Below are positions 1 to 10,407 of a stretch of DNA of 28,382 nucleotides, piece after piece. The DNA comes from Sperchopsis tessellata (taxonomy: Eukaryota; Arthropoda; Insecta; Coleoptera; Hydrophilidae), in assembly GCA_033557685.1 (NCBI GenBank), contig JAWQRN010000563.1, positions 1-28,382 of the forward strand, in the 5' to 3' direction. Below the pieces are notes generated by a model, which worked only from the letters and a program-made list of their open reading frames with translations, searched no databases and was not told the DNA's origin. Numbering within the stretch: position 1 is the stretch's first letter; each line of letters opens with the position of its first letter. The translations under genes were made by a program, and so were the position numbers.

Positions 1-660
1 TGGAAAAGTAATTGAACAGGTGGAATCATTTAAATACTTGGGCTCAACTCTAAACAACAAGGGTAGTTTAGAGGACGAAATAAATAGTAGGATACAGGCA
101 GCAAACAGAAATTACCATGCTATAAACAAGTAACGAACACGTATCGAAAAAGACCATAATGACACTATACAAAACGATATACAGACTAGTACTAATATAT
201 GGGGGTGAGATACGGTTGCTGAATCAGTAATTAAAAAGAAAAATTCAGGCGGCAGAAATGAGATACTTAAGAAAGGTGCAGGGAATCACAAGGATGAACA
301 GGATGAGAAATGATCAGATAAGAACACAGCTGCAAATTGAAGGAATACTGAATACTATAGAGAATAAATAACTGAAATGGTATGGTCACCTAATGAGAAT
401 GCCAGAGGATAGACAAACGAAAATAGTATGGAGAACAACGATAGTAAGAAAGAAGAAAGGAGGAAGACCACAGAAAACATGGGAGGACAACATAGAGAAA
501 ATACTAGATAGAAACAACATTGGATGCCAAGAGACAAGGAACAGGAAACAATGGAATGAATTGATAAAGAGAATTAAATGGAGACGAGAAGAAAATTATC
601 TCGACACCTGAAAGGGTAAAAGAGATATAAAAAGATTATATATGTATATAAATAAAATAT
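1..660 (+). pseudogene. Non-LTR retrotransposon (LINE) fragment, reverse-transcriptase C-terminal region, decayed
   Basis: Codons from base 2 read VEQVESFKYLGSTLN and then EDEINSRIQAANRNY. This is the typical post-catalytic part of LINE reverse transcriptases (YLGS, then EI..RI..A). A frameshift near 131-138 moves the reading to another frame, which continues as SKKTIMTLYKTIYRLVLIYGGE, KIQAAEMRYLRKVQGITR, LKWYGHLMRMPEDR and GGRPQKTWEDNIEKIL, and ends at the TGA at 609-611. Two in-frame stops (228-230 and 369-371) break that frame. An A-rich 3' end follows to about 660. The order YLG, LYG.E, E.R.LR, WxGH.xRM, GRPxxxW is the standard C-terminal layout of RTE/endonuclease-RT type LINEs, but the exact clade is inferred. 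The 5' part, with the endonuclease and YADD box, lies outside the window. It is clearly not a host gene and not functional. Confidence 0.85.
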
Positions 661-2052
661 CGATGTTTATATTTGATATAACTTTATTTCAAAGACAATA
701 ATATATACAAAACCTAAATAGTGCTTTATCTATTTTTATTCAATACAACAATGTGATTCACCAATACTTACAAGGTTATTTTTAAACTAAATATATTCAA
801 CAAACTTATACGAACTAGCTTAAGATCTGTCTATACTAGACTAGATTTCATAAACAGAAAGTAGTTTTAAAAATGAACTGTAACATCAATGTTATGTTGA
901 GAAACAATTTTTACTTGCTTTTTTAAATGTGTTTTTGTAGTGATTATGGGAATTTTAAAATACATACACTGTTCTATGAAAATACCAAATGATATACACT
1001 GATGATCAAGATTGTTGATTGTTCAAGGTAGGTTACAATTTTACAGCTGTCATATTTTTATATCATTAATAATTGTTTTGTTTTTCTCGTATGTGTTTTA
1101 ATTAGCAATAAAGATTTCTTAAGAATATAATTCTGGAAATTATTTTTCTACTAGATGGAACGTCCAAAAATGCTACCTACGCATAATAGAGCGCTAATGT
1201 TGATAATTACAAAATTTACCATCGAATATCATAAAAATCTGCACCAGTACTTTGCCTACCACGAAACTCCGGAGAATCACCGAAACACTACCATACCAAT
1301 CATCATAATGATAGTCAATATCTGAACTGGATAAGCGGGACGAATACATTTTAAATGTAAAAAAATTAAAATACCTTGAAGGTTTAAATAATTATGAAAT
1401 AATTCTTTGGATAAGCTTTCGCACTTGACTGTTTTGTATGACAATTTGAGCTTGAGGCAAAATTACCATTATATAATAATGGCATCAGAATAGCTTAGTG
1501 GTTTTCATGTTTGCTGACTTTTCATCTGTTGCTGTAAAGGAATAATCAAGGCTTGGAGCTTTCACTGACTCTATATATTATTCGGTTGGTTGGAGAGTCT
1601 GTAGGCCTGATTTCTATGGAATCAACTATTATTAGCAGGAACATTTATATTCACTGCTACAACTTGATATGACAGAAAGTTTATTGAAAAAAATATTAAT
1701 ATTCAATTTTTTACCCTTAATTTATACTTATATTCACAATTATATGAATTTCGCTTAAAAAAGTCAAACCTATACATGTTCGATATATAAATACATTGTT
1801 AATGTATTGAACATTATTCTTCTAATATGTATATGCTAATATTGATTATACTGGGTGCTGAGAAAATAAAAGTTTGATATTTTAACTCTATTTAGAACCT
1901 ATTTAGAAATAGATGAATTGTTTTGAAAAAAGGTGAATAGCATATTGAATATTATTACATAAAATATTTCTAACAAATACCATAATTCTATTAATTTCTT
2001 GATTGGTTCTTTCTATTTCTGATATAATTAAATAAAAAAATATTCTTTGTAC
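661..2052. other. Intergenic AT-rich DNA without a supported gene
   Basis: No credible reading frame or splice structure is visible. The stretch from about 1150 to 1330 is less AT-rich than its surroundings and may be an old repeat, but nothing in it could be recognised. A weak SINE-like head at about 1481-1570 is listed separately. Confidence 0.5.
1481..1570 (+). mobile_element. Possible degenerate tRNA-derived SINE head
   Basis: The sequence TAGCTTAGTGG at 1491-1501 fits the pol III A box (TRGYNNARNNGG). About 48 bases further, AGGCTTGGAGC would be a poor B box (consensus GGTTCGANTCC). The spacing is that of a tRNA, but the B box is weak and no target-site duplication was found, so this may be a decayed SINE or chance. 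Confidence 0.3.
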
Positions 2053-2403
2053 CTTCAGGTTTTCTGGGAGATAATTGTGTGAATGAGTTTCTTTTTGCCG
2101 ATGTTTAATCCACCATTGCAGGGGACATTATCACAACATGTAGCTCTTAAGTGATAGGTGTAATTAAGATATAATAAATTGTTTGAGACAGGTTTGCTTT
2201 TTGTGTTCTGAACAGCAAGTAGGAATCATTGCTTTTGACCTGACCTATATACGCTAAGCCACATGTACATGAAATTCTGTATATTAGAGCGGATTACGGG
2301 AATTGAATTTTTCGAAGATGAAAAGATTTCGCTGATTTTCACTGAAGGTTGGAAAACAGTCTTGATAACATGTTTGCGGAATAATCGTGCTACCTTCTCT
2401 GTC
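2053..2403 (-). mobile_element. Penelope-like element 3' end, minus-strand copy (left arm of a palindrome)
   Basis: Read on the minus strand from 2403, the frame gives TEKVARLFRKHVIKTVFQPS, then VKISEIFSSSKNSIPVIRS and an MYMWLS remnant. This is the Penelope-like pattern of a conserved K-I/V-hydrophobic block, TVFxPxxKIxxxxxSxKD, and then the start of the GIY-YIG endonuclease. The bases match the plus-strand arm (2502-2684) along the whole inner segment. A second matching block follows at 2053-2151, paired with about 2948-3044. The reading frame runs only into the start of the GIY-YIG domain and the 5' RT part is absent. The outer block carries a hammerhead-like motif (2097-2133), as known for PLE 3' regions. 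It is non-functional. Confidence 0.75.
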
Positions 2404-2501
2404 CAAAGGCTAAAGGGCCATCCAGCATTTAAAAACCCCACTCCTCCAAGCCAGAATTTGGGTGTTATTGGGCATGTTTACTTGCCGTACATGCAGAACA
2501 T
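2404..2501 (+). other. Junction (spacer) between the two inverted PLE arms
   Basis: This spacer is about 98 bp. Its right half reads LGVIGHVYLPYMQNM in frame with the plus-strand PLE copy. That matches the GxVxLPYxxG block that normally precedes the KI..L segment in PLE proteins. The left arm lacks this block, so the two copies are truncated at different points and the plus copy reaches further upstream. Confidence 0.6.
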
Positions 2502-3044
2502 GACAGAGAAGATAGCACGATTACTCCGCAAACAGTCTATCAAAACTATTTTCTGAACATTGATGAAAATCAACAAAATCCTTCCATCTTCGAAAGATTC
2601 AATTCCCCTGAAATCTGCTAGAGTATAAAGAATTTTATGTATATGTGGCTTAAGTACATAACCCAGACAAAAAGATTGCTCTCCACTCACTTTCGAGAAG
2701 TTTCCCTCCTTGCATCCTCTTAGAAATATACTTTATCGAAGTTATGCAAAATCCCCGTAGGAGACATGACATGCCATGATCCTCTCAGCTAGTAGAAGAC
2801 TGGCGCACCAAACAAAATACTGGCATGCCGAGTAGAATCCCCATTGGTGCCCCGTCATGGCATATATATGTCAGTAAATAACGGATTTACATTTATTCTA
2901 TGACTAGTACTTTTTAGAATTACTTGGCAGCCTACACTTAGCACTTTTAAGAGCTATATCTCTTGATAATGCCCACTGCAATGATGGACGAAACATCGGC
3001 AAAAAGAAACACCAACAAACGGTTATCTCCTGGAAAACCTGAAG
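2502..3044 (+). mobile_element. Penelope-like element 3' end, plus-strand copy (right arm of a palindrome)
   Basis: The frame reads TEKIARLLRKQSIKTIF, a stop, then INKILPSSKDSIPLKS and a remnant CICGLST, which matches the start of a PLE GIY-YIG domain (GvY.I.C.CG). The following endonuclease core is not readable. The arm is longer than its partner: 2685-2947 has no counterpart beyond the 70 bp at 2152-2221, so it either holds an insertion or keeps sequence lost from the left arm. The outer part (2948-3044) matches the left arm again and contains TTGATAA, a stem and GAAAC, a degenerate hammerhead-like core. It is a dead element fragment. Confidence 0.72.
2763..2872 (+). repeat. Nested inverted repeat (bulged hairpin) inside the right PLE arm
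   Basis: ATGCCATGA (about 2771-2779) pairs with TCATGGCAT (about 2855-2863). Inside it, GGCGCACCAA (2802-2811) pairs with TTGGTGCCCC (2844-2853) with one mismatch, and an outer GACAT/ATGTC pair extends the stem. It lies in the segment missing from the other arm. It could be a PLE 3' structure or a small inserted element. Confidence 0.5.
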
Positions 3045-3688
3045 ATATCTACTGTGGATGTGGAAGCCAACATACAGAATTAAATATTATTTGTATTATT
3101 CTAGGTTAAATAAACACATCAATTAGCAAAAAAGAAAATAATTTTTTAATTTTGATTTTTTGCCCCTTTACGAACTAGTCTATTGTATTTTCAAGTACCA
3201 TATTAAAGGAAGAATTCGCACCATCAAGTTTTTATTACAAATATCTTGAGCCTTTTATATCAAAGACCATGTATAAGATTTAACCTTTTTAAGCAAAATT
3301 TCTCTAAATCAGATTTTTTCGATTAATTTTCTTGTTGCTTTACATGTCATATGCTATAATTAGCATTAGATCAAAATCAATCAAAAGTTTTCCAAATAAT
3401 AGTGTTTCTAACTTATATCACATTTTTAAAGTATGTAAAACGTTTTAAGAAATATACTAACATGAATAATTACTTTACACTTGATTAGTGTATACCATCT
3501 GAGAATCAGTTGTAGCTTTTACCCATGGGACCCCTCACCAATCGTAAGACGTTACTAACTGAGGTAGCCTTTTATTATAAAATTCAGTAATTTTCTCATC
3601 TTTACTCGCCAACATTCAGGCAAGTGTGGCACTTTAATCCCAAATACCTATACCTCCTAGATAAATAGAAAATGTCAAATTTTACAGT
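3045..3688. other. AT-rich intergenic DNA, nothing recognised
   Basis: No coding pattern, repeat pair or splice structure could be supported here. Confidence 0.5.
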
Positions 3689-3760
3689 ATGGCTAAAACA
3701 ATAAACGAGGCCTTCATTCAATAGTGGACAAAAAAAAGGCTGAAAAAGAAGAAGTGTAGA
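3689..3760 (+). pseudogene. RTE-type LINE C-terminal tail remnant
   Basis: The frame reads NEAFIQ, stop, WTKKRLKKKKC. Many insect RTE-like LINEs end in a short tail of the form EAYIQQWTxxxL followed by a low-complexity codon run. The TAG sits where CAG (Gln) is expected. Only this tail is recognisable, and the reading is by family recall rather than alignment. Confidence 0.45.
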
Positions 3761-3779
3761 TAGTGTTCACTGGCATATA

Positions 3780-4000
3780 AAGTCAGCCCAGGAGGGTCAC
3801 TCTGTCCTTTGTACTTTTATGGACAACACAATGAAAAACGTGAATAAATAGGAAAAAAAGGCAGCCATAAGTTAGACAAAAAAAACCTTACAAAACAATG
3901 GAACTACATAGTGAATTTGTAGACGACATGGTTGCATATGGAATATCAGAGAGGGTAAAATTTTGGGCAGGAAGCTAAGTGATTAAAACAGACGATGCAA
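3780..4000 (+). pseudogene. Possible decayed reverse-transcriptase fragment
   Basis: About 3790-3830 reads SPGGSLCPLYFYG, resembling the GVRQGxxLSPLLF motif of non-LTR reverse transcriptases. About 100 bases later another frame reads EFVDDMVAYGISE, resembling the catalytic (Y/F)ADD box. Order and spacing fit an RT palm domain, but the frame is broken by stops and the matches are short. It may belong with the LINE tail just upstream as rearranged debris, or be chance. Confidence 0.3.
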
Positions 4001-4625
4001 GTGAAAGTGTCGAAGAATGTGGAGTCAGTTGAAGTAATTAGGAGGGTCGAGTGTATGGTAAACTGCAAGATTGTGCAAGTGCTTTAAAACAAAATTCTAA
4101 ATTTGAAAGGAACCATCACAGTATATTAGCTCACCCAATGGGCTGGGTAGCAAGCTTACAGGTAGCAATAATTAAATTCCTCTAGAGCATTGGAGTAAAT
4201 GATATCATCAGGGAGGGGTTTGAAGTAAAGATGGCTCCAGAAAAATATAAATGAGAGACAATTTACCAAATTGTAAGGAGAAGGGAAATCTACTCTTCCC
4301 GTCTTTTTTTTTTGGGGTACCAAAACTCATGGCAGTAGACAGTAGACAGAAAATCACCGACATCCTGGGATGCCGTTACAGCTAAGATAATGGATAGAAG
4401 AAAGTGTGTGTGTGTAGTTTGGGTTCTTAGGGAATGAATTTTCAAAGAAGGTAGTTATCCACATTTGGAAATCAGCCTTACCAAAATAGGCCGTTGAGAA
4501 ACAAATCTGTGTTCTAAGGGCTCTAAGCCTAATAATATACCTTGCAAAGGTAGGTATAACGTTGGCGGATATTGGACAGATATTTACACTGTCATGGAAG
4601 TCTGCAATCAAACTTCAAATGATAT
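4001..4625. other. Region 3' of ZF-A, no gene recognised
   Basis: Less AT-rich than most of the window and possibly old repeat DNA, but no family was recognised. It contains a (GT)n run near 4403-4416 and a poly-T run near 4303-4314. No canonical AATAAA on the minus strand was seen within the first few hundred bases after the ZF-A stop, so the ZF-A polyadenylation site is unidentified. Confidence 0.4.
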
Positions 4626-5793
4626 CTAAGTAACCTTAAGACATGACTTTAAATGTAACTGTAGTGCACCTTTAGTAATAAATGAAGATTTGCAGACAAG
4701 ACATCCAAAAGGTCGTTCTCCAGAATGTGTACGGAGGTGTACTTTTAGAGGTGATGGTTGATTAAAACACTTTCCGCAAATTTCACATTCATAAGGCTTT
4801 TCACCAGTATGTATTCGTTCATGCATAACCAAACATTCTTTCTTGACGAAAGCTTTTTCGCAATAACCACATTTAAACGGCTTATGGCCTGTATGGATAC
4901 GATAGTGACTAGTCAATCTGTATAAATGCCTGTACGTTTTCCCACATATATCACATAAGTGTTTTGGTTCAACTTGCGGACCACCTTCATGTTTTTTTTC
5001 CATATGGTGTTGCAAAGTGTTACACTTTGAAAATTTCTTTAAACAAACAAAACACTGATTAACTAACGTAACACCATCAATATGAACACTATGCATTCGC
5101 ATCTGGTGGTTTCTCAAATTATGGCTATAAGGATATACCTTATTACAAACAACGCAAACGAACCTATTTGGGTTTTCAGTGTGATTTTTTAAGTGCTCCC
5201 TAAAGTACTTTTCATTTAAAAATCCCGTACCACAATGATCACAATAAAATTTGAACTTTCTAAAATGTCGAGTATTTATATGAATCGACATGCAACTACG
5301 CTTGTGAGTAGTAAATTCACAAAACGGACATTTAAAATTATCCTTCGTATGTTCATACATATGAACAGAATATCTGTAAGGTCCTTTAACAATATCATTA
5401 CATATTTCACAAGTAAATTCTGTTAGATCCTCTTCAGATTCTTCCCTGTCTTCTGTTATCTTGTGACATTCTACATTATCTAGAAAATTAATGCTGTTAT
5501 CTTTACTTTCTTCCATTATTACATCTGATGTGCTACTACCAGTTTTCTTTAAAAGTAATTCAGATTTTAAGTGTGTGATGTAAACAGTATGGTTGTAAAA
5601 TTCACGATTGCAAATTTTACAAATAAATTTCTTTAGATGTGGAAGTGGATCTGTTAATACATCCATAAATTCTATTCTTTCAAATATTGTAACTGCTTTA
5701 TGTTCATAATCGTGTTTTAGTTCTTTCTCATCTGATATAGATTCTTCTTTTTGCACTTGACAGCTTTCTTCATTTTCTAATATGACTATAGCC
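4626..5793 (-). CDS. ZF-A: multi-C2H2 zinc-finger protein, large 3' exon (5' exon missing)
   Basis: Likely a nuclear, sequence-specific DNA-binding protein. The open frame ends at TAG (4626-4628). Counting from the GTG at 5756 as residue 1, an imperfect finger (CKIC 46-49, lacking the last His) is followed by nine fingers at about 116-136, 143-164, 172-192, 201-222, 235-256, 268-288, 296-316, 324-344 and 352-372. Fingers 7-10 are joined by TGHKPF, TGEKPY and SGERPF linkers, and the last is C2HC (HLKSC). The frame stays open upstream to an acceptor, where the minus strand reads TTTTTGTTTTAG then G at 5793, in phase 2. No Met precedes position 31, so the start must come from an upstream exon not identified here. 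The first codons read AIVILENEES, a possible SUMO-interacting motif. The target and pathway are unknown. Confidence 0.88.
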
Positions 5794-7494
5794 CTAAAAC
5801 AAAAATAGTGAAGTATTTAATACTTTTTTGAGGTTGTTACTTTAATTTTATTAAATACAATTATAATATACTTGTATATCAATATATGCACTAAAATGCA
5901 TTAAAATACTTATTAAAATTTTCCGAATGCAGTGAAACTAAAATTCTTACAAATATATGTATATTTTGAATGATAAAATATATAAAAAGTATAAAATTTA
6001 ATATAGTATTGTGGTACTAGTGAATTTTTCAAGTAACGCCATCCTCACTTCAGTGAACCTGCATCCCGCACTTTTTGAATTATTGTACAGCATATTTCAC
6101 TTCTCGATCTTTTGGTCTTAGCATTAGGTAGATGCGAAAATTAATTAGTTCTGTTGATTATATTTCCTTTGTGCTGTAGGTGTATTTCCAAATGTAAACA
6201 AACTTCTGTAGCCGCTAAACTGAATTATGATTACTATGTTTATCAATAGTGGAATGTACTGCACAAATTATTTCAAATAACAAAGTTATTCAATTTAAAT
6301 AAATAAAAAAAAAATTAGAAAGAATAATGAATTTCAAATAGCCCTTTTTTGGATTAAATAAAGATTTTAATGCTCAAATGGAGTGTACTTATTTCACCTG
6401 TATTTTTTTTTAACTTTTGTGTAAGTACTTATTTCTAAAACACTATAATGTGATTTGCAGCTGTATCATTTTGACATATTTGCAGCAAATCACAGCTTAA
6501 TTTTTGAAGCACTATTTTTTTATCATCCTGCTGTTTAAACAATAAATCATAATGGATTAAAATTTTCTGGCTCTCATGTAATTTTTATTTTGTCACTAAT
6601 AAAAATAATTCTGTGAAATGAAACATTTACTAATGCGACATGAAAATAGTTTCAATTATGCCCCCATCAAGTTTGTTATTGTTTCCTAGACTTATTTACA
6701 ATCATTTGCATAATTTAAAAAGTAAAACTTAAGGTATGATAAAAAAAGTAAATATCTAATATTTAAATATTTTATTTTACATTTGTATTATAAACAATAT
6801 AGTGATAAATAAAAAGGATATATCTTTTTAATAAATTTTAAGTTGAATTTTAGTAATCTTTAAACTGAGTATCAAAAACTAATGAAATTTACACCTAAAA
6901 TATTCTCTTAGTCTCCAGGAGATCTCTCTGTCTCCTTAGTTAGAAAGAAAAGAACAGTCAATGTCATACAAGGTACCATGGGTATGAATTCTATAGACTA
7001 GTGACATGAGGCTGCTCAATGACTTGTTTAATAGACAGGGGCAAGAAAAAACAGATATAGTGTTTGGAGCAGATTTTGAAATGTTAGAATTACTGGTAAG
7101 CGACCAGACTCCCTTTATTGATTCGTACCAATTAAATAAAAGATTTAAACGAACAACTCAGCAATTCTGAATTATCTATCTCTATCTCATGGACTGTAGT
7201 ACCTGCGCTGGTCTGTATCGATATTTTATTATTGTCAGTTGTTCACTGTTCATCAGTAAAGACGTTTAATTAATATTCCAAATGCATAGAACTGAGCTTT
7301 ATTTGAAAATATTTCCTTAAAATTTAATCATGGGCCGATTCTCTGACTGTCTTATGTCGAAAAATGTATTGCTTGAAGCCATGGCTGATGCAACACAATT
7401 TTGAACTGTGCACAAATATATCAAGTGTATTTCACATGTCATAGAACTCCTGACATCACAGAGTTAGAACTGTCTGGATGTCGGAGGATACAGT
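5794..7494. other. Intron or intergenic DNA upstream of ZF-A, no gene recognised
   Basis: The first ~50 bases (5794-5845) are an intron end shared with ZF-B: the polypyrimidine tract reads CTTCACTATTTTTGTT on the minus strand. Beyond that the DNA is very AT-rich. Two less AT-rich patches (about 6040-6220 and 6900-7260) contain no recognisable coding sequence. A small 5' exon for ZF-A could hide here, but none could be supported. Confidence 0.45.
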
Positions 7495-8550
7495 GTATCA
7501 AGGGAGTGCAAATATCTTGGAGTTATTCTAGACATGAAACTCCTATGAAGACAACACATAAAGTATGTGGTGGGTAGATATGAAGCAGGGCTAAATATTA
7601 TTAAAATTCTAGGTAGGGTGTCGTGGGGCGCAGAAGCGAGAATAGCATTTATGTTTTACTGAACCTTTATTAGGTCAATTAGATCCGCATGTAGAACACA
7701 CTTGGAAAAAATGGATAGAGTCCAATATAAGGTTATTCGTTTATGTATTGGTGCCATGCGCTCAACTCCCTGCCAAGCTATGTTAGTTGAGGCAAGAGAA
7801 CCACCATTGAGTTTGAGATGGCAATACCTGGCAGAAAAATGTTAATTAACAAAATTACAATCTGATCCTAGTAACTTGCAGTCATCTATTTCAGGTGTTG
7901 CTGTCGCCAACTTAATCTTTCATTTCTGGGCACATGTAAGGTCTCCTCCATTAGCAGAGGGCTTCACATCTAACGCTACTTATGCAGATTATACTGAAAA
8001 ATATGATATCCCGCCTATATTTTCTGAAATAACTTTAGTAGCTTGGTCAGCTAAGGAGATAATACCGAAGAATAAGGGAGCTTCTGTGGTGAATGGAGAG
8101 CTACTGAGAGATGTCCTCAGTCCTTTCGTGGCTGCCATTCATTTATACACGGATGGTTCCAAATCTGAAGACGCTGTGGAATGTGAATTTTAAATTCTCC
8201 AGTTGAATGAACAAATGACAATATTATTGAATTCCATGACAAAAATTTTCAGTGCGGAGGCATTGGCAGTCGTGAGGACTTTGGAATTTATAGCTGCAAG
8301 AAGATACCATCACGTGATAATATTGTCAGACCTTTTTAAAATCAAGATATATCCAGACCCATATTGCCAGTGTAACAGATCATCAGTTGCACACTTTAAC
8401 AATATATTTTTTGCTTGTCCTCATAACAATGGTAAACGCCCCCAACTGATGAGGAATTTATTAAAAAGTGGTGCACTTTTTTCCACATCGAAACAGTTCT
8501 ATTGTTCACTCAAAATATTAATATATATATATAAATGTCTGAAATTCTGA
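7495..8550 (+). pseudogene. LINE fragment with RNase H domain (I/R1/Jockey-like layout), decayed
   Basis: Reads ECKYLGVILDMKLL, stop, RYEAGLNIIKILGRVSWGA, stop, TFIRSIRSACRTHLEKMDRV, then IRLCIGAMRSTP and LVEAREPPLSLRWQYLAEKC. This is the usual thumb and linker between reverse transcriptase and RNase H in non-LTR elements. At about 7876-8193 an open stretch ends in AAIHLYTDGSKSED, the first RNase H motif with its catalytic Asp. A stop follows, then FSAEALAVVRTLEFI (catalytic Glu) and HHVIILSD (catalytic Asp). The end, CQCNRSSVAHFNNIFFAC, is the CxC...H...C tail found after RNase H in these elements. The segment between IILSD and the tail is much shorter than usual, so part of the domain is deleted. 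Several stops make it non-functional. Confidence 0.82.
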
Positions 8551-9503
8551 AAGAAATAAGGTACAAATTTGAAATTCTTCTTATAACGATATTGTTTAAC
8601 ACATGTAACTGGCTAAAGGGAAAAAATGCTGAAATTATTACAAAATGCAATTTCAGTTTGACGCATTTTTTAATAAGAGTGGTTTTCATTGGCAAATGTT
8701 CGTTGAAATTTACAAATTAAACATACCCACATAAATAGAAAAGACTACAACAATTCAAGAATCGAAGCAGAATGACAGCCTAGTAGATAATGGAATTTGC
8801 AATTTTTAATCCACTAGTGGTATTGATAGTAGCAGCTGCAATGTTATAATGTCCACTAAAAACTTAAATAGCGAAAAATTACACTAAAGCATTTTATTAA
8901 TAGGCCTAGGTGTCAAAAAAAAGTTCAATATTTATACTCAATTTATGAAAAGGATTGCATCAGACTGTTACCCATTTAGGCTCGTTGAATATGAAGATTT
9001 TAAAAACTATTAAAATTACTCAATCGTAAATATTGCCTGAGATAAAAATGATTTTATGTTACTAACTTACTAAATGAATTAGGATGAATATTGGCTTTGC
9101 CAATTATTAATGATGGCTGGACTTCGCTCAATAATTTAATTATTTAAAATTGCAAAAGAGTCTATAAGCTCTTAAAACAAAATTGTGCAATAGCACAACA
9201 AAATGTAAAATATTCAAAAGACTAATAACAATATAAAATAAAAATGAGAAACAAAACAAGAAAAAAGTCAGTTATGTAGTGGCGCCGTTATCGCACTCAC
9301 AGAATCACCGTCACCGTCCAACCTGAACTTGAAGGGGTTCAGCTTGCAGCACTAACTAGTGGAGCTCGAAAACCATTCGAGATATAGAAATCACGATTTG
9401 TCGAAAAGTATTCATGAACTGCAACGTTGAAATGACAGTTACATATTAATAACAGCCCATTTTTTTATCCAAAATTAAATTTTTATAACAAGAAACAAAA
9501 ACA
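8551..9503. other. AT-rich intergenic DNA with one less AT-rich island
   Basis: No gene is recognised. About 9280-9390 has a locally higher G+C and CpG content than its surroundings and no identifiable coding sequence. It could be an old transposon end associated with the hAT debris that follows. Confidence 0.4.
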
Positions 9504-10364
9504 ATGTTCAGAGACTGGTCCATCGAAGCAAAAATTGTGGCCATAGTAATGGAAAACACAGCAAATATAAAATTTGCGGTGATTATGCGGCTGAAACAGC
9601 ATTTCCTGATAAGCACATTCTTTAAATATAGTAGTAAAATTATGGAGTCAATACGAAAGCTAAAAAAATAGTTATAAAAACAAAACTAACTAAACATTTT
9701 AGTTGGACAACATATAGCAATTTTGGCACTTTACAAGTAGCAATCTTGCAAATTAGGGGTATAAAACGCATATGATGTGTAAGTAGAAAGATGTAACAGT
9801 TCTAAACCTATAGTAAGTCTCGCAAACTTACTTTTGTTTTTAAATTGTTGTCGTGCATAGGCATTTTGTATCCACTCAGGGTGGACTCTATGCAAAAGTG
9901 CTCAAAATAAATGGCAGAATTGTCTATATCTTTCTAAAAATAGTGATATTTTCCAAAAAAAGTCAAACGGCAACAAAGGTAAAGCAAATTGAAAAATAAG
10001 GGGTTTACAGAGCTAAGTCTAAAGTTTTCTTATGTATTAAAATTAAGACAGATGTTCATTTGATCTTGGCATTTATATGCTTTTAAATGGAATATATGAG
10101 TGAAAAAAAATTGGGATAGAATTAGCAACAAAAAGGTTTTTGTAGAAAAATTGATTACTTTATGGTATTTATTTGCACATTATTTTAAAGAGAAGAGAAG
10201 CAGATGTTCAAGTAAACAGAGTTTATGATGAAAATGATACTGATAAAGAAAACGATAAACCCAAATTGAAGTTTCCAGAAGGATAGTTTATCCAATTGGT
10301 ATGAATATTATAAAAGTTAGCATATATTTTAGAAGTTAATCGTTATTTACAATATGTATGTATG

Positions 10365-10407
<43 letters not shown>

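Noticed and set aside
6040..6080. Possible 5' exon of ZF-A (ATGCAG upstream of a GTGAGG donor-like site on the minus strand)
   Set aside because: The frame from this ATG meets TGA before the donor, so it cannot supply the coding start in the needed phase.
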